From the NCBI GenBank assembly GCA_030603495.1, contig JAUVXR010000004.1:65996-129995 (forward strand): DNA of 64,000 nucleotides, in the 5' to 3' direction. Both the position numbers and the translations under genes were made by a program. The notes under the pieces are model-generated. The model made no database searches and was not told the DNA's origin. It was given only the letters and a program-made list of their open reading frames with translations. Within the stretch, counting starts at the first letter, position 1; each line of letters begins with the position of its first letter. Below, piece after piece: positions 7,705-15,936 of this stretch. The stretch comes from a bacterium (GTDB lineage: Bacteria > Armatimonadota > Zipacnadia > Zipacnadales > Zipacnadaceae).

Positions 7705-7836
7705 TACCTTTTCCAGCGGTTATCAACAATGTCTTCCACATTTGCATCAGGCAGCACTCCGCTGCAACAAGGAGATCCCAGCATTGATGTCGAAAATAAG
7801 ACCACAGCCGAGCAAGAAAAGGAGGCCAACAAGCTG

Positions 7837-8010
7837 GGTGTACGTGCTCCGCTTATCAAAGCCGGCCTTACTAAGGTTCAGGTGTGCGAGCAAGTCATTG
7901 CCGCACTGCGCGGGGCCGGATTCACTTATGTCACCGTTGACCTGGGCGCCTATCGCTCTGGGAGTATGGACGAGACGCTGGATAGCCCTGAGGGACCGAA
8001 CATATCTTGA
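7837..8010 (+). pseudogene. Possible remnant of a LarE-type sulfur transferase C terminus
   Basis: The open frame ending at 8010 reads VIAALRGAGFTYVTVDLGAY and then RSGSMDETL. This resembles the end of LarE/TIGR00268 ATP-pyrophosphatase-like proteins (GFxYVTLDLxGYRSGSMNE). The rest of that roughly 270-residue family is absent. The upstream half of the frame overlaps the minus-strand promoter and leader and looks non-coding, and no convincing start codon was found. I read it as a leftover C-terminal fragment. The family match is from memory and needs a search. Confidence 0.35.
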
Positions 8011-8086
8011 GGCAGCCGTGTCTTACCATGCTGGGGCTGGGAAAAGCGCGCCCTCTCTTGGAAGCTCTTAGAGGAGAAAGCCGAGA

Positions 8087-9814
8087 ATGGCAACAGCCCT
8101 GAACAAGCAAGACTGGCGGCTCGTCGAGGAGCATGCGGCCGATCTTCAGGTGACACTCGAGGCAATCCGCCAGCAACGCTACATCCCGAGGATATGGGCT
8201 AAGGATGCGAGCCTGTGGCGGCCTGAGCCCGAGCATCAGGCTGAAATCGAGACGCGTCTAGGTTGGCTCTGGCTTCCTGAGCGCTGCTTGGCACAGGTAG
8301 ACCACCTCAGTAGCTTCGCAAATCAGGTCCGGCGAGCCGGCTTCGAGCACGTGGTATTGCTCGGAATGGGGGGGAGCAGCCTCGCAGCGTGGGTCTTCGA
8401 ACGGGTGTTCGGCGTCACCCCCGGCTATCCCAGCTTGTCGGTGCTGGACAGCACTGTCCCCCAGGAGGTTCTCGCCAGCACAGGCGGTGCCGATCCCGCC
8501 CGCACCTTGTTTATTGCCGCCAGCAAGTCCGGGACAACTACCGAGGTGCTCTCCTTCTTCGAGTACTTCTACGACCAAATCAAACAGATTAGAGGAGACG
8601 CGGCGGGCGAGAACTTCGTGGCCATCACCGACCCGGGCACTCCCCTCGCCCAGACAGCCCACGAACGAGGCCTACGCGCTACCTTCGAGAACTGGCCCGA
8701 CGTAGGCGGGCGTTACTCCGGTCTGTCTTACTTCGGCATGCTACCCGCGGCGCTGATGGGCCTGCCGGTGCGGGAAATCCTGGCCAGCGCCCAAGCAATG
8801 GCCGAAGCGTGCGGCCCGGCGGTGCAGCCGCAGCAGAATCCCGCCGCCTGCTTGGGAGCCCTCCTTGGCTGCTGCCAATCCCGGGGCCGGGACAAGGTCA
8901 CATTCCTGACCTCACCGATCCTGGCCAGCTTCGGCGATTGGGCTGAGCAGTTACTGGCCGAAAGTACCGGCAAAGCAGGTACCGGGCTGATTCCGGTAGT
9001 GGGCGAGCCTCTGGGCGAAGTCGGCGCGTATAGCGATGACCGCCTCTTCGTCCATCTGCACCTATCCGGCGACGATCGCCTCAGCAGCTTCGCCGCTGCG
9101 CTCGCTGCCGCCGCGCATCCGGTCATAGAGATTGAAGTAGCCGATGTGAATTCGCTGGGACAGGAGATATTCCGTTGGGAATTTGCCGTGGCGGTGATCG
9201 GCGCACTGATGGGCATTAACCCCTTCGATCAGCCGAACGTTCAGGAAAGCAAGGATAAGACTCGCGAAATGCTGGCCTACTACAGTCGCGACGGGAGTCT
9301 AACAGATAGCGGCCCGGACCTGCTGGAAGACCGCTTAGCCGTGTATGGCGCCCCCGAGGCCGAGTCCACTGGCGGAGCGATAGCAGCATTGTTTGCCCAG
9401 GTCCAACCCCACGACTATGTGGCATTGATGGCGTACCTGCCGTATAGCTCACGCACCGACGACGCCCTGGCAACGATACGGTCCGACATCCGTGACCGAC
9501 TGAGGGTTGCTACCACCACCGGCTACGGCCCGCGGTTCCTGCACTCCACCGGCCAGCTTCACAAAGGTGGCCCCAACACCGCGGTACTATTGCAGCTTAC
9601 TGCACGCGACAGCGCAGCGCTGCCAATTCCTGCACACGATTACGACTTCGCCACGTTGAAGGATGCCCAGGCCTCTGGCGATTTCGAGGTCTTGCGCCAA
9701 CGTCAGCGCAGAATCATGCGCCTTGATCTGGGCACTGACATTGACTACGGGATGGCGAAGCTGGCGGAACTGATCAGCGAGGCACTGCGGCAGATATCCG
9801 CTGGGGTTGGCTGA
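8087..9814 (+). CDS. pgi: Glucose-6-phosphate isomerase (transaldolase-associated type)
   Basis: Interconverts glucose-6-phosphate and fructose-6-phosphate. The sugar-isomerase motifs are GMGGSSLAAWV at about 93-103 and SKSGTTTEVLSFFEY at about 146-160. The C-terminal half has NPFDQPNVQESKDKT and TTGYGPRFLHSTGQLHKGG. This is the form that in many bacteria is fused behind transaldolase (Tal-Pgi). Here the transaldolase half is missing and the protein begins directly with the isomerase part. A GAGGAG box lies 10 bp before the ATG. It stands alone, so it may pair with a tal gene elsewhere. Confidence 0.9.
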   Translation: MATALNKQDWRLVEEHAADLQVTLEAIRQQRYIPRIWAKDASLWRPEPEHQAEIETRLGWLWLPERCLAQVDHLSSFANQVRRAGFEHVVLLGMGGSSLAAWVFERVFGVTPGYPSLSVLDSTVPQEVLASTGGADPARTLFIAASKSGTTTEVLSFFEYFYDQIKQIRGDAAGENFVAITDPGTPLAQTAHERGLRATFENWPDVGGRYSGLSYFGMLPAALMGLPVREILASAQAMAEACGPAVQPQQNPAACLGALLGCCQSRGRDKVTFLTSPILASFGDWAEQLLAESTGKAGTGLIPVVGEPLGEVGAYSDDRLFVHLHLSGDDRLSSFAAALAAAAHPVIEIEVADVNSLGQEIFRWEFAVAVIGALMGINPFDQPNVQESKDKTREMLAYYSRDGSLTDSGPDLLEDRLAVYGAPEAESTGGAIAALFAQVQPHDYVALMAYLPYSSRTDDALATIRSDIRDRLRVATTTGYGPRFLHSTGQLHKGGPNTAVLLQLTARDSAALPIPAHDYDFATLKDAQASGDFEVLRQRQRRIMRLDLGTDIDYGMAKLAELISEALRQISAGVG

Positions 9815-10033
9815 GAGACCAGCCGAAGCCAGATGGCCCCGAGCAAGACGTCGAGACCAGTGAAGCCGCCCTGTCATATCTCGATACAGACATGCGAACT
9901 GGGTTTTCGCTACTGGGGCAGACCGGATGAGCTAAGGGCCGCGGCGGACGACAAAGCTGCACGGACTACTGGACCGGTAGCCAACGAAGACAGCCGGGCG
10001 CACAGTACACATCGTAGAGGGCCGCTGGACGAG
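9815..10033. other. Convergent intergenic region
   Basis: About 220 bp between the convergent pgi and a minus-strand membrane protein gene. No clear terminator or small gene was seen. Confidence 0.4.
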
Positions 10034-11425
10034 CTAGCGGCGGCACTGCCAGACGATGTCGGCGTCGTCACAACTCAATTTCTGTGGGGAGTCAGTAGGC
10101 GGCACACTGCCGTCGTCTTCTCGGTACCGGCCGATGCTGCAGAGCCTGAAGCCTCCGCCCGTGCGCTGGTAGATGAAGTCCTTGCCGCTGAAGGGGTCCT
10201 GGGGCAGCTCCCAGTCCAGCGCCTGCTGAAGCTGGTCCAAGGTCTCTGGATAGGCCCCGTGTTCGTACCTGTATGCCTTCAGCGCCAGTACCACGCGGCA
10301 CAGACCGATGTTGGCTGTGGCCATCGCGCGCTTGTGCACTACCCTTGCAAAGACCGGAATGAGGATCTTTGCCAAGACTCCCTGATAGAACGGCAACGCC
10401 CTCAATTCCTTGTTCGCTGATTCAATCTCCCCAACTGCCCTGGCATAAGGTAAACGCTGGGCTTCAACCACCCGAGACATGTAGTCAATGTAAGTCAGTT
10501 CGTCAAGCTTCCACAGCGGCCAAGCAAGTCGACTGCGATATGTCTGTACAATTGGCAACTCAACGCTACCATATGTACCGCGGCGAATCGCTTCAGTGGT
10601 TTCAATCCCCAAAGCCCGTTCGCCTATCATGCCATCCGTGAATGCCTTGCGCAGATCAATTCGGGACAGATACTCCTGGAAGTCATTAGCTACGCCCGGC
10701 TCCAGTTGCTGCCCAGAGATGATCCGCTCTAGCGCGTCAAGAGTTATCGCCTGAATCGCGATGGCGACGAGCTGAGCAATGAGCGTCGGCTCAGAGGCAG
10801 CGTGCTCAGATATGCGTAGGGCGACCCGGCACCAGTCGAGCGCTTCGTCGAGGTGGCCGGCCTCGGCTGATACCAAGGCCTGGATTCTGAGCATCTGTGC
10901 TGCACTGCGGAGGCCTGCGAAATGCGGAAAGAGCGCCCCGGCTCCACCTTCCCAGTTGACAGGAAAGATGCAGTGCGGTCGCTGCGAGGCGCGGCGGATG
11001 ATCTGCAGGTCGCGCTTCACTGCCGGACGGCTAAGAATCCTGCGGACCTGCCGCCGCTCCGCGCGGCCTGTCTTGATGTAGGTCGTTATGAAGTGGTGTT
11101 CCTCCTCTGTTATCCCGCCAATATACCGGCGCTCCGGCACAAGTCCGGGAGAGGAGAACTCACCGAATACCTTCTGATAGAGCACTGCGGCGTTCTGGCT
11201 AGCAGGTACTGGTTTTGGTGCCGCTTCCGCCAGTGTCAGCGGCAGGCCCTGCGCCTTGAGCTCGGCCAGCTTGGCCTCCAGTTCCAGGCCCCACTTGATG
11301 TTGAAATAGGTCCAGGGGATGGCCACCAGCACGAACAGCACCAGCAGCCCGAAGCCTACTCGCGGAGCAACCCGCACACACCAGCGGCCTACTCGTCTGA
11401 CGGTGGGAAAGCGTTCCTCATTCAT
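10034..11425 (-). CDS. Membrane-anchored protein with a pseudopilin-like C terminus, in an ECF sigma operon
   Basis: ATG 11425 is preferred because AGGAGG lies 7 bp upstream. One N-terminal TM segment (about 24-44, VGFGLLVLFVLVAIPWTYF) is followed by a large, mostly helical extracytoplasmic part. The last 90 residues contain LALKAYRYEHGAYPETLDQL, then PQDPFSGKDFIYQ and GGFRLCSIG. This is the pattern of the C-terminal domain of GspG-like pseudopilins, here without a type IV N-terminal helix. It follows the sigma factor and a small TM protein, with gaps of 12 bp or less. The function is unknown. The arrangement recurs in Armatimonadota and planctomycete-like genomes (recollection). Confidence 0.6.
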   Translation of the reverse strand: MNEERFPTVRRVGRWCVRVAPRVGFGLLVLFVLVAIPWTYFNIKWGLELEAKLAELKAQGLPLTLAEAAPKPVPASQNAAVLYQKVFGEFSSPGLVPERRYIGGITEEEHHFITTYIKTGRAERRQVRRILSRPAVKRDLQIIRRASQRPHCIFPVNWEGGAGALFPHFAGLRSAAQMLRIQALVSAEAGHLDEALDWCRVALRISEHAASEPTLIAQLVAIAIQAITLDALERIISGQQLEPGVANDFQEYLSRIDLRKAFTDGMIGERALGIETTEAIRRGTYGSVELPIVQTYRSRLAWPLWKLDELTYIDYMSRVVEAQRLPYARAVGEIESANKELRALPFYQGVLAKILIPVFARVVHKRAMATANIGLCRVVLALKAYRYEHGAYPETLDQLQQALDWELPQDPFSGKDFIYQRTGGGFRLCSIGRYREDDGSVPPTDSPQKLSCDDADIVWQCRR

Positions 11426-11437
11426 TGTCATTCCTCC

Positions 11438-11764
11438 TCACGAATTTCCGTTCTCGCCCAGAATTTCGGACATCAGTTGTTCCATCTCTTCGAGGCTGTC
11501 TGCATAAGCCGCGCCGGGCATGGGGCGGGCGATGGCGGGGCGGCCGGTGATTTGCGTTATGGGTCGTTCGTGGAGATGATCAAAGACTACGTTGACCAGA
11601 ATCAGCAGGCCCGCGGCGGCGGCAAGCGCCCACCGCAGTACCTGCCTGCGGCGCTGAGCGCGTGCTCTGCGCACGGCGCGGTGCAGAAGCCGCTGCTTCA
11701 CCTCCGGGTCGGGCATCGCCAGGGGTACCTGGCGCAACTGATTCTCGAACTTTTCATTAGTCAT
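11438..11764 (-). CDS. Small single-TM protein, possible anti-sigma factor
   Basis: 108 residues. There is a charged N-terminal cytoplasmic part (about 1-42, PEVKQRLLHRAVRRARAQRR), one TM helix (about 43-60, LRWALAAAAGLLILVNVVF) and a short C-terminal tail. The start codon overlaps the end of the sigma gene by 8 bp (ATGACTAATGA), so the two are translationally coupled. The position suggests an anti-sigma factor. The usual HxxxCxxC zinc motif is absent, so the role remains inferred from context. Confidence 0.5.
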   Translation of the reverse strand: MTNEKFENQLRQVPLAMPDPEVKQRLLHRAVRRARAQRRRQVLRWALAAAAGLLILVNVVFDHLHERPITQITGRPAIARPMPGAAYADSLEEMEQLMSEILGENGNS

Positions 11765-12305
11765 CGTTGCTCTCTCCTAATAGCTCCCGCAGCTTCTCCA
11801 GCCCGTAGCGGTAGCGGCTGGCGGCGGTATTGGGCGAAATGTCCAGAACCTCCCCGATCTGGGCGAAGGTTAGCTCGTGCCAGACCTTCAGGACGACGAC
11901 TTCCGCCTGCTCGGCGGGCAGTTGGGATAGCGCGTCGTGGACGGCGAGCGCATCGAGCGTGCGCTCGAGGGGGCTTTCGGCAACCGCGGCCAGAGTGGCC
12001 GGATTGTTGGTATTGTCCCCACGCCGACGCTGGACCCGCGCGGCCTTGTTGCGCGCTATCTTCAGCAGATAGGCCTGCAGGTTCCTGATGCCGGTGACGC
12101 GGCGCCCCCGCTCGATGAGTGCCAGAAAGACCTCGACCAGGATGTCTTCGGCCTGCTCCTTCTCGCCCACCCGCGCCAGCAGCAGATGGTAGACGGGCGC
12201 GCGGTAAGCGTCGTAGATCACCGCCAGCGCCTGCATGTCGCCTGCGGCCAGGGCTTGGAGCAGCTCATAGTCGTCAGGTTGTTTCAGAGCATGAATGGCA
12301 TTCAC
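11757..12305 (-). CDS. RNA polymerase sigma factor, ECF family
   Basis: A 182-residue sigma-70-like factor. Region 2 is ALAVIYDAYRAPVYHLLLAR and EQAEDILVEVFLALIERG. Region 4 is LSQLPAEQAEVVVLKVWHEL and FAQIGEVLDISPNTAASRYR. GTG 12305 is chosen as start because a TAGACA-17-TACACT promoter lies just upstream (12338-12366), so the longer frame to 12437 would begin before the transcript. No good ribosome binding site was seen. It heads a three-gene operon with a small TM protein and a pseudopilin-tailed membrane protein. Confidence 0.85.
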   Translation of the reverse strand: MNAIHALKQPDDYELLQALAAGDMQALAVIYDAYRAPVYHLLLARVGEKEQAEDILVEVFLALIERGRRVTGIRNLQAYLLKIARNKAARVQRRRGDNTNNPATLAAVAESPLERTLDALAVHDALSQLPAEQAEVVVLKVWHELTFAQIGEVLDISPNTAASRYRYGLEKLRELLGESNDD

Positions 12306-12337
12306 GGTGCACCGCACAATTGCGCTGTCACTAGGTA

Positions 12338-12366
12338 AGTGTAGTTTAGCCCGGCGGATTTGTCTA
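12338..12366 (-). promoter_or_regulatory. Promoter of the ECF sigma operon
   Basis: On the minus strand TAGACA (12366-12361) is followed after 17 bp by TACACT (12343-12338). It fits a housekeeping promoter and fixes the sigma start downstream of about 12331. Confidence 0.5.
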
Positions 12367-12745
12367 ATGACGGGGCCGCACCACGGGCATATGACTCCGA
12401 ATCCGAGGCGCTGCTCCAGGCCATCAAGGTCGGTCACGGCCTGCGCGCGCAGGCTATCGCTGATGGGGACACCGTTGTGGGCAACGAGCTAATCGCGCTC
12501 AACGCCGGCATGGTCAGGTACTGGCAGTATCCCAGCAGCGCGCCCTGCTGCGCTTCTGGGTCGGACGCAAGTGTGTGGATATGGCTGTCGGGCGCTTTGC
12601 GCTGCCGTAGACTCGCTAACCGCCTGAGATATTCTGCCTCAAAAAAAAGCCGTGAGATGGTGCCAGAAGAAGGAGGAGGCAACCCTTTTGGCGAAGAATA
12701 GAATAATCATGGCGTGAAAACTGTGAAGGGAAGGAGCTCATTAGT
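12367..12745. other. No recognisable gene
   Basis: A plus-strand frame (12360-12701) is open and starts with readable codons (ESEALLQAIKVGHGLRAQAI). It then degenerates into cysteine- and arginine-rich sequence, matches nothing I know, and lacks a ribosome binding site. An A8 run lies at about 12641-12648. It may be a decayed gene. Confidence 0.4.
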
Positions 12746-13051
12746 ATGGCTGACGCAGTTCTGATGGTGACCACCAAGGGCTATGGCAAGGTCGTATCGC
12801 CTACCGAGTTCAAGCAGCAGAAGCGCGGAGGGAAGGGAATCATTGGCTTCAAGGTAACCGAGGACAGTGGTCCGGTCGCTGCCACCGCGCATGTTGTACT
12901 CGGCGAGGGAGAGCGAGTACTCGTTACGACTGCTAGGGGCCGGGCGATAATGACCCCGGTGGACGACATCTCCGTACGCAGCCGGACCGCGGGCGGTGTG
13001 AAGATAATTGATGTGGCCGACGGCGACGGTGTAATCTCGGTCATCATCTAG
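12746..13051 (+). CDS. Free-standing GyrA beta-pinwheel protein with a GyrA box
   Basis: 101 residues that correspond to about two blades of the DNA gyrase A C-terminal beta-pinwheel. The opening is MVTTKGYGKVVSPTEFKQ, then QKRGGKGIIGFKV, which contains the GyrA box (consensus QRRGGKG) needed for DNA wrapping. It continues with ERVLVTTARGRAIMTPVDDI and RSRTAGGVKIIDV. The gene has its own start and a strong GGAAGGAG box (about 12728-12735). It is therefore a designed small protein rather than the tail of a cut gyrA; no other gyrA sequence adjoins. A role in DNA binding or gyrase modulation is inference. It could also be a decayed gyrA/parC duplicate. Confidence 0.8.
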   Translation: MADAVLMVTTKGYGKVVSPTEFKQQKRGGKGIIGFKVTEDSGPVAATAHVVLGEGERVLVTTARGRAIMTPVDDISVRSRTAGGVKIIDVADGDGVISVII

Positions 13052-13147
13052 GCGCATCATTCTGCTGACTCCCCACTCCCGCAGGTGTGCGCTGGATTCC
13101 CCCGCGCGGCCGCCTCGTCGCCGGGGGAGGCCCTTATTGTATCAATC

Positions 13148-13177
13148 GGTCGCAGTCGCCTTCGGGCGGCTGCGGCC
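13148..13177. terminator. Very stable UUCG-loop hairpin
   Basis: GGTCGCAGTCGCC (13148-13160) pairs over 13 bp, with G-U pairs, to GGCGGCTGCGGCC (13165-13177) around a TTCG tetraloop. No clear U tract follows. It lies between the GyrA-box gene and the next promoter and probably ends that transcript. Confidence 0.5.
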
Positions 13178-13269
13178 CCTCGTTGTGTTGACGGGTTTGC
13201 TGGGGTAGCTGGGGCTTGTGGCTGTGGGCAAGTTGGCGTCACTGGGGGTGCGTCGGCTTGTGGGCTACC

Positions 13270-13298
13270 TTGCAGTATTGCCCGAACTAGGATATAGT
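13270..13298 (+). promoter_or_regulatory. Promoter of the homocitrate-synthase-like gene
   Basis: TTGCAG (13270-13275), a 17 bp spacer and TATAGT (13293-13298). It implies a leader of about 130 nt before the ATG at 13437. Confidence 0.5.
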
Positions 13299-13436
13299 AT
13301 TACTCGTCGAACAGGTCTTGGCTACTAACGCCGCGAGCTGGGTGCCAGTTGAGGCCGACAGCGTTGCGGCGTCATATTAGTGGTGTGGCCGTTGGCTAAT
13401 GATGCTGCAGATTGGCTGCGTTTTAGGAGGAGTATC

Positions 13437-14681
13437 ATGCCCAATATATACTTTGTTGACGTGACTAACCGTGATGGGGAACAGACCGCTCGCATCAGTC
13501 TGGCCAAGCTCCAAAAGACGGTAATCAACTGGCTGCTCGACGAGATGGGCGTTTACCAGTCGGAGATGGGCTTTCCCCTCAATCCGCACGAGTGGGACTA
13601 TATAAACGCCAACATTGAGCTGACTGAGGAGGTCAACTCCAACGGGCCGCTAATCACGAGCATGCAGCTGAGCGGCTGGTCCCGGGCTGTGGCTGGTGAT
13701 GTACGTCAGGCGCAGACGCACACCAATCTGAAGCACTTCAACCTGTCCATTTCCACCTCCGAGCAGATGCTCGAGTGGAAATTCCAGGGGAAGTTTTCCC
13801 GCGAGGACATCATCAAAATGATGGTCGAGTCGGTAGTCGCCGCCAAAGAAGGCGGTGGGGGCAGCATCGGGGTTAATGCCGAAGACGCCTCCCGCACTGA
13901 CATTGACTTCCTCATCGAGTTCGCCCAGGCGGGTAAAGAGGCCGGGGCTAACCGCTTCCGCTACTGCGATACGCTCGGCTACGAAGATCCCACCCGCATC
14001 GCCGAACGCATCGGCCTGCTGGCCCGGGAGACAGAAATGGCTCAGGAATTGCACTGTCATAACGACCTGGGTCTGGCTGTGGCTAACTCGATAGCCGGGG
14101 CACTGGCTGCCTGTGAAGCGGGTGTTGATGCTCTTATCAACACCACGGTCAATGGTGTCGGGGAGCGGGCGGGGAATGCTGACCTGCTTTCCTGTATCCT
14201 GGCGCTGAAGTACTCGGCCCAGTGGGGCACCAATCCGTACCTGGATGAGGCGATTGACCTGAGCAAGGCCTGGCAACTGGCTAAGTATGTCAGCCAGGCC
14301 TTCGGTGTGCCCTTGCCCATAAACCAAGTTGGAGTCGGGGCCAATGCCTTTGCCCACGAGTCGGGGATTCATGCCGACGGCGCGCTGAAAGATCGCCAGA
14401 ACTATGAGCTGTACGACTTCGAGGACCTGGGCCGCGGCGAAAAAGAAGAGGTATCCACTGGGCGAGTGATTACCACCGGCGCTCACGGGGGCACCTCTGG
14501 CTTGGAATATGTCTACAATCAGTTGGGCTTGGCCTTGCGCGACGAGGAGCACGCGCGCGAGGTTCTCAAGCTCGTCCAGTATGCCAATCTTCATACGCAG
14601 GCCCCCCTGACCGAAGAGGAGCTATGGCTGATCTACCACTATCCTGAACAGGTCGAAAAGCTCCTGGCGGTGACACCCTAA
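13437..14681 (+). CDS. Homocitrate synthase-like enzyme (DRE-TIM metallolyase family)
   Basis: Condenses acetyl-CoA with a 2-oxo acid. Family marks are VTNRDGEQT at the N terminus, the metal site HCHNDLGLAVANS, then NTTVNGVGERAGN and HESGIHADG. ATG 13437 is chosen because AGGAGG lies 6 bp upstream. At 414 residues it lacks the C-terminal regulatory domain of 2-isopropylmalate synthase (LeuA). Homocitrate or citramalate synthesis is therefore more likely than leucine synthesis. NRD in place of the usual LRD in the first motif is a small deviation. No lysine, nif or leu genes are adjacent, so the substrate cannot be fixed from context. Confidence 0.75.
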   Translation: MPNIYFVDVTNRDGEQTARISLAKLQKTVINWLLDEMGVYQSEMGFPLNPHEWDYINANIELTEEVNSNGPLITSMQLSGWSRAVAGDVRQAQTHTNLKHFNLSISTSEQMLEWKFQGKFSREDIIKMMVESVVAAKEGGGGSIGVNAEDASRTDIDFLIEFAQAGKEAGANRFRYCDTLGYEDPTRIAERIGLLARETEMAQELHCHNDLGLAVANSIAGALAACEAGVDALINTTVNGVGERAGNADLLSCILALKYSAQWGTNPYLDEAIDLSKAWQLAKYVSQAFGVPLPINQVGVGANAFAHESGIHADGALKDRQNYELYDFEDLGRGEKEEVSTGRVITTGAHGGTSGLEYVYNQLGLALRDEEHAREVLKLVQYANLHTQAPLTEEELWLIYHYPEQVEKLLAVTP

Positions 14682-14690
14682 CGTTCGGTA

Positions 14691-14711
14691 CGACGGGCGT
14701 CTCGCCCGTCG
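14691..14711. terminator. Hairpin after the homocitrate-synthase-like gene
   Basis: CGACGGGCG-TCT-CGCCCGTCG, a perfect 9 bp stem 9 bp after the stop codon. There is no U tract, so its strength as a terminator is uncertain. Confidence 0.4.
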
Positions 14712-14769
14712 CCAGCCGCCGACAGGTGCTACCGCCTGGCGTGCGAATGTAGGGCGGAGAGGTGGAACG

Positions 14770-15834
14770 ATGCGCAAAGAGTCGCTGGCGTTTCTAGAAT
14801 CCCTGATGACGACACCCTCGCCGTCGGGCTTCGAGCAGCCGGTCCAGCGCCTCGTCCGCGAGACGGTAAGCGAGTGGGCCGACGAGGTGCGCACCGATGT
14901 GCACGGCAACGTCATCGCTGTCAAGAATCCCGGTGCTGAGCCCCGCGTGATGCTGGCGGGCCACTGCGACCAGATTGGGTTTATGGTCCAGCATATCACT
15001 GATGAAGGCTATGTGCATTTCAGTGCCATTGGCGGTGTTGACACGGCGCTGGTGCCGGGCTCGCGCGTCCACATCTGGACAAAAGATGGCCCGGTGCTGG
15101 GCGTAGTCGGGCGTAAGGCCATCCACTTGATGAAGCCCGAAGAGCGTAAGAAGGGCGAAGTCGAGCTCAACAAGCTGTGGATTGACATCGGCGCCAAGAG
15201 CAAGAAAGAGGCGCTCAAGCGCGTCCAAATCGGCGATCCCATCACCTTCGACCTGCGCATGGACCGCCTCTCGGGCGACCTGGTCACTGCTCCGGCCTTC
15301 GACGACAAGTCCGGAGCGTTTGTAGTGATGGAGGTACTGCGCCGACTGCGCCGCCGCAAGATAGACTGTTCCCTACACAGCGTCTCGACGGTCCAGGAGG
15401 AAGTGGGACTGCGGGGCGCGACTACCAGCGCTTACGGCATCAATCCGTTGGTGGGGATTGCGGTGGACGTAACTCATGCCAGCGACTATCCGGGCGCGGA
15501 CAAGTCGCTTACTGGCGAAGTGAAGCTCGGCGAGGGCCCGACTATAGCTAGGGGTGCCAATATCAATCCGGTCGTCTTCGACCTGCTGGTGCAAACTGCT
15601 GATGATAAGAAGATCCCCTACCAGTTGGAGGCGGCGCCCCGGGCGACCGGGACCGATGCCAACGTCATGCAAATATCGCGGGCCGGTGTGGCCGCTGGTC
15701 TGGTGAGTATTCCCAACCGCTATATGCACACCCAGGTGGAGGTAGTTTCGCTGCGCGACCTGGAGAACGCGGCCAAGCTGCTAGCGGAGACGGTGGTGCG
15801 CATTGACGAGAAGATGGACTTCACCCCGAAGTAG
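14770..15834 (+). CDS. M42 family metallopeptidase (glutamyl aminopeptidase / FrvX-like)
   Basis: A cytoplasmic dinuclear-metal aminopeptidase, usually a tetrahedral dodecamer that trims short peptides. The metal and catalytic residues are visible: His in AGHCDQIGFMV, Asp in APAFDDKSGAF, the Glu pair in QEEVGLRGA, Asp in AVDVTHASDYPG, and the last His in NRYMHTQVEV. The 354-residue length is normal. A GGCGGAGAGG sequence precedes the ATG. It lies between the homocitrate-synthase-like gene and glmS on the same strand, but each has its own leader. Confidence 0.9.
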   Translation: MRKESLAFLESLMTTPSPSGFEQPVQRLVRETVSEWADEVRTDVHGNVIAVKNPGAEPRVMLAGHCDQIGFMVQHITDEGYVHFSAIGGVDTALVPGSRVHIWTKDGPVLGVVGRKAIHLMKPEERKKGEVELNKLWIDIGAKSKKEALKRVQIGDPITFDLRMDRLSGDLVTAPAFDDKSGAFVVMEVLRRLRRRKIDCSLHSVSTVQEEVGLRGATTSAYGINPLVGIAVDVTHASDYPGADKSLTGEVKLGEGPTIARGANINPVVFDLLVQTADDKKIPYQLEAAPRATGTDANVMQISRAGVAAGLVSIPNRYMHTQVEVVSLRDLENAAKLLAETVVRIDEKMDFTPK

Positions 15835-15888
15835 GCGACGCAGGACTACTGGCGGCTGCGCTGCAAAGACGAACTCCATCCCGGCTGC

Positions 15889-15916
15889 TTGCACCAGTCG
15901 GGATGCTTGCTATTCT
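15889..15916 (+). promoter_or_regulatory. Possible glmS promoter
   Basis: TTGCAC (15889-15894), 16 bp spacer, TATTCT (15911-15916), 20 bp before the ATG. The spacing is acceptable and the match moderate. No glmS ribozyme core was recognised in the roughly 100 nt intergenic region. Confidence 0.4.
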
Positions 15917-15936
15917 GATATCTGAGGAGACAGATA

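Noticed and set aside
7615-7836. First half of the plus-strand frame ending at 8010
   Set aside because: It coincides with the minus-strand promoter and leader of the flagellar-like operon and has no coding features.
12360-12701. Plus-strand open frame upstream of the GyrA-box gene
   Set aside because: No ribosome binding site, no family match, degenerates into low-quality sequence, and overlaps the sigma operon promoter.
13650-14594. Long minus-strand open frame (314 codons) opposite the homocitrate-synthase-like gene
   Set aside because: It mirrors a clearly conserved gene, has no family features and no ribosome binding site.
15835-15936. glmS ribozyme upstream of glmS
   Set aside because: The conserved ribozyme core could not be found in the 100 bp available.
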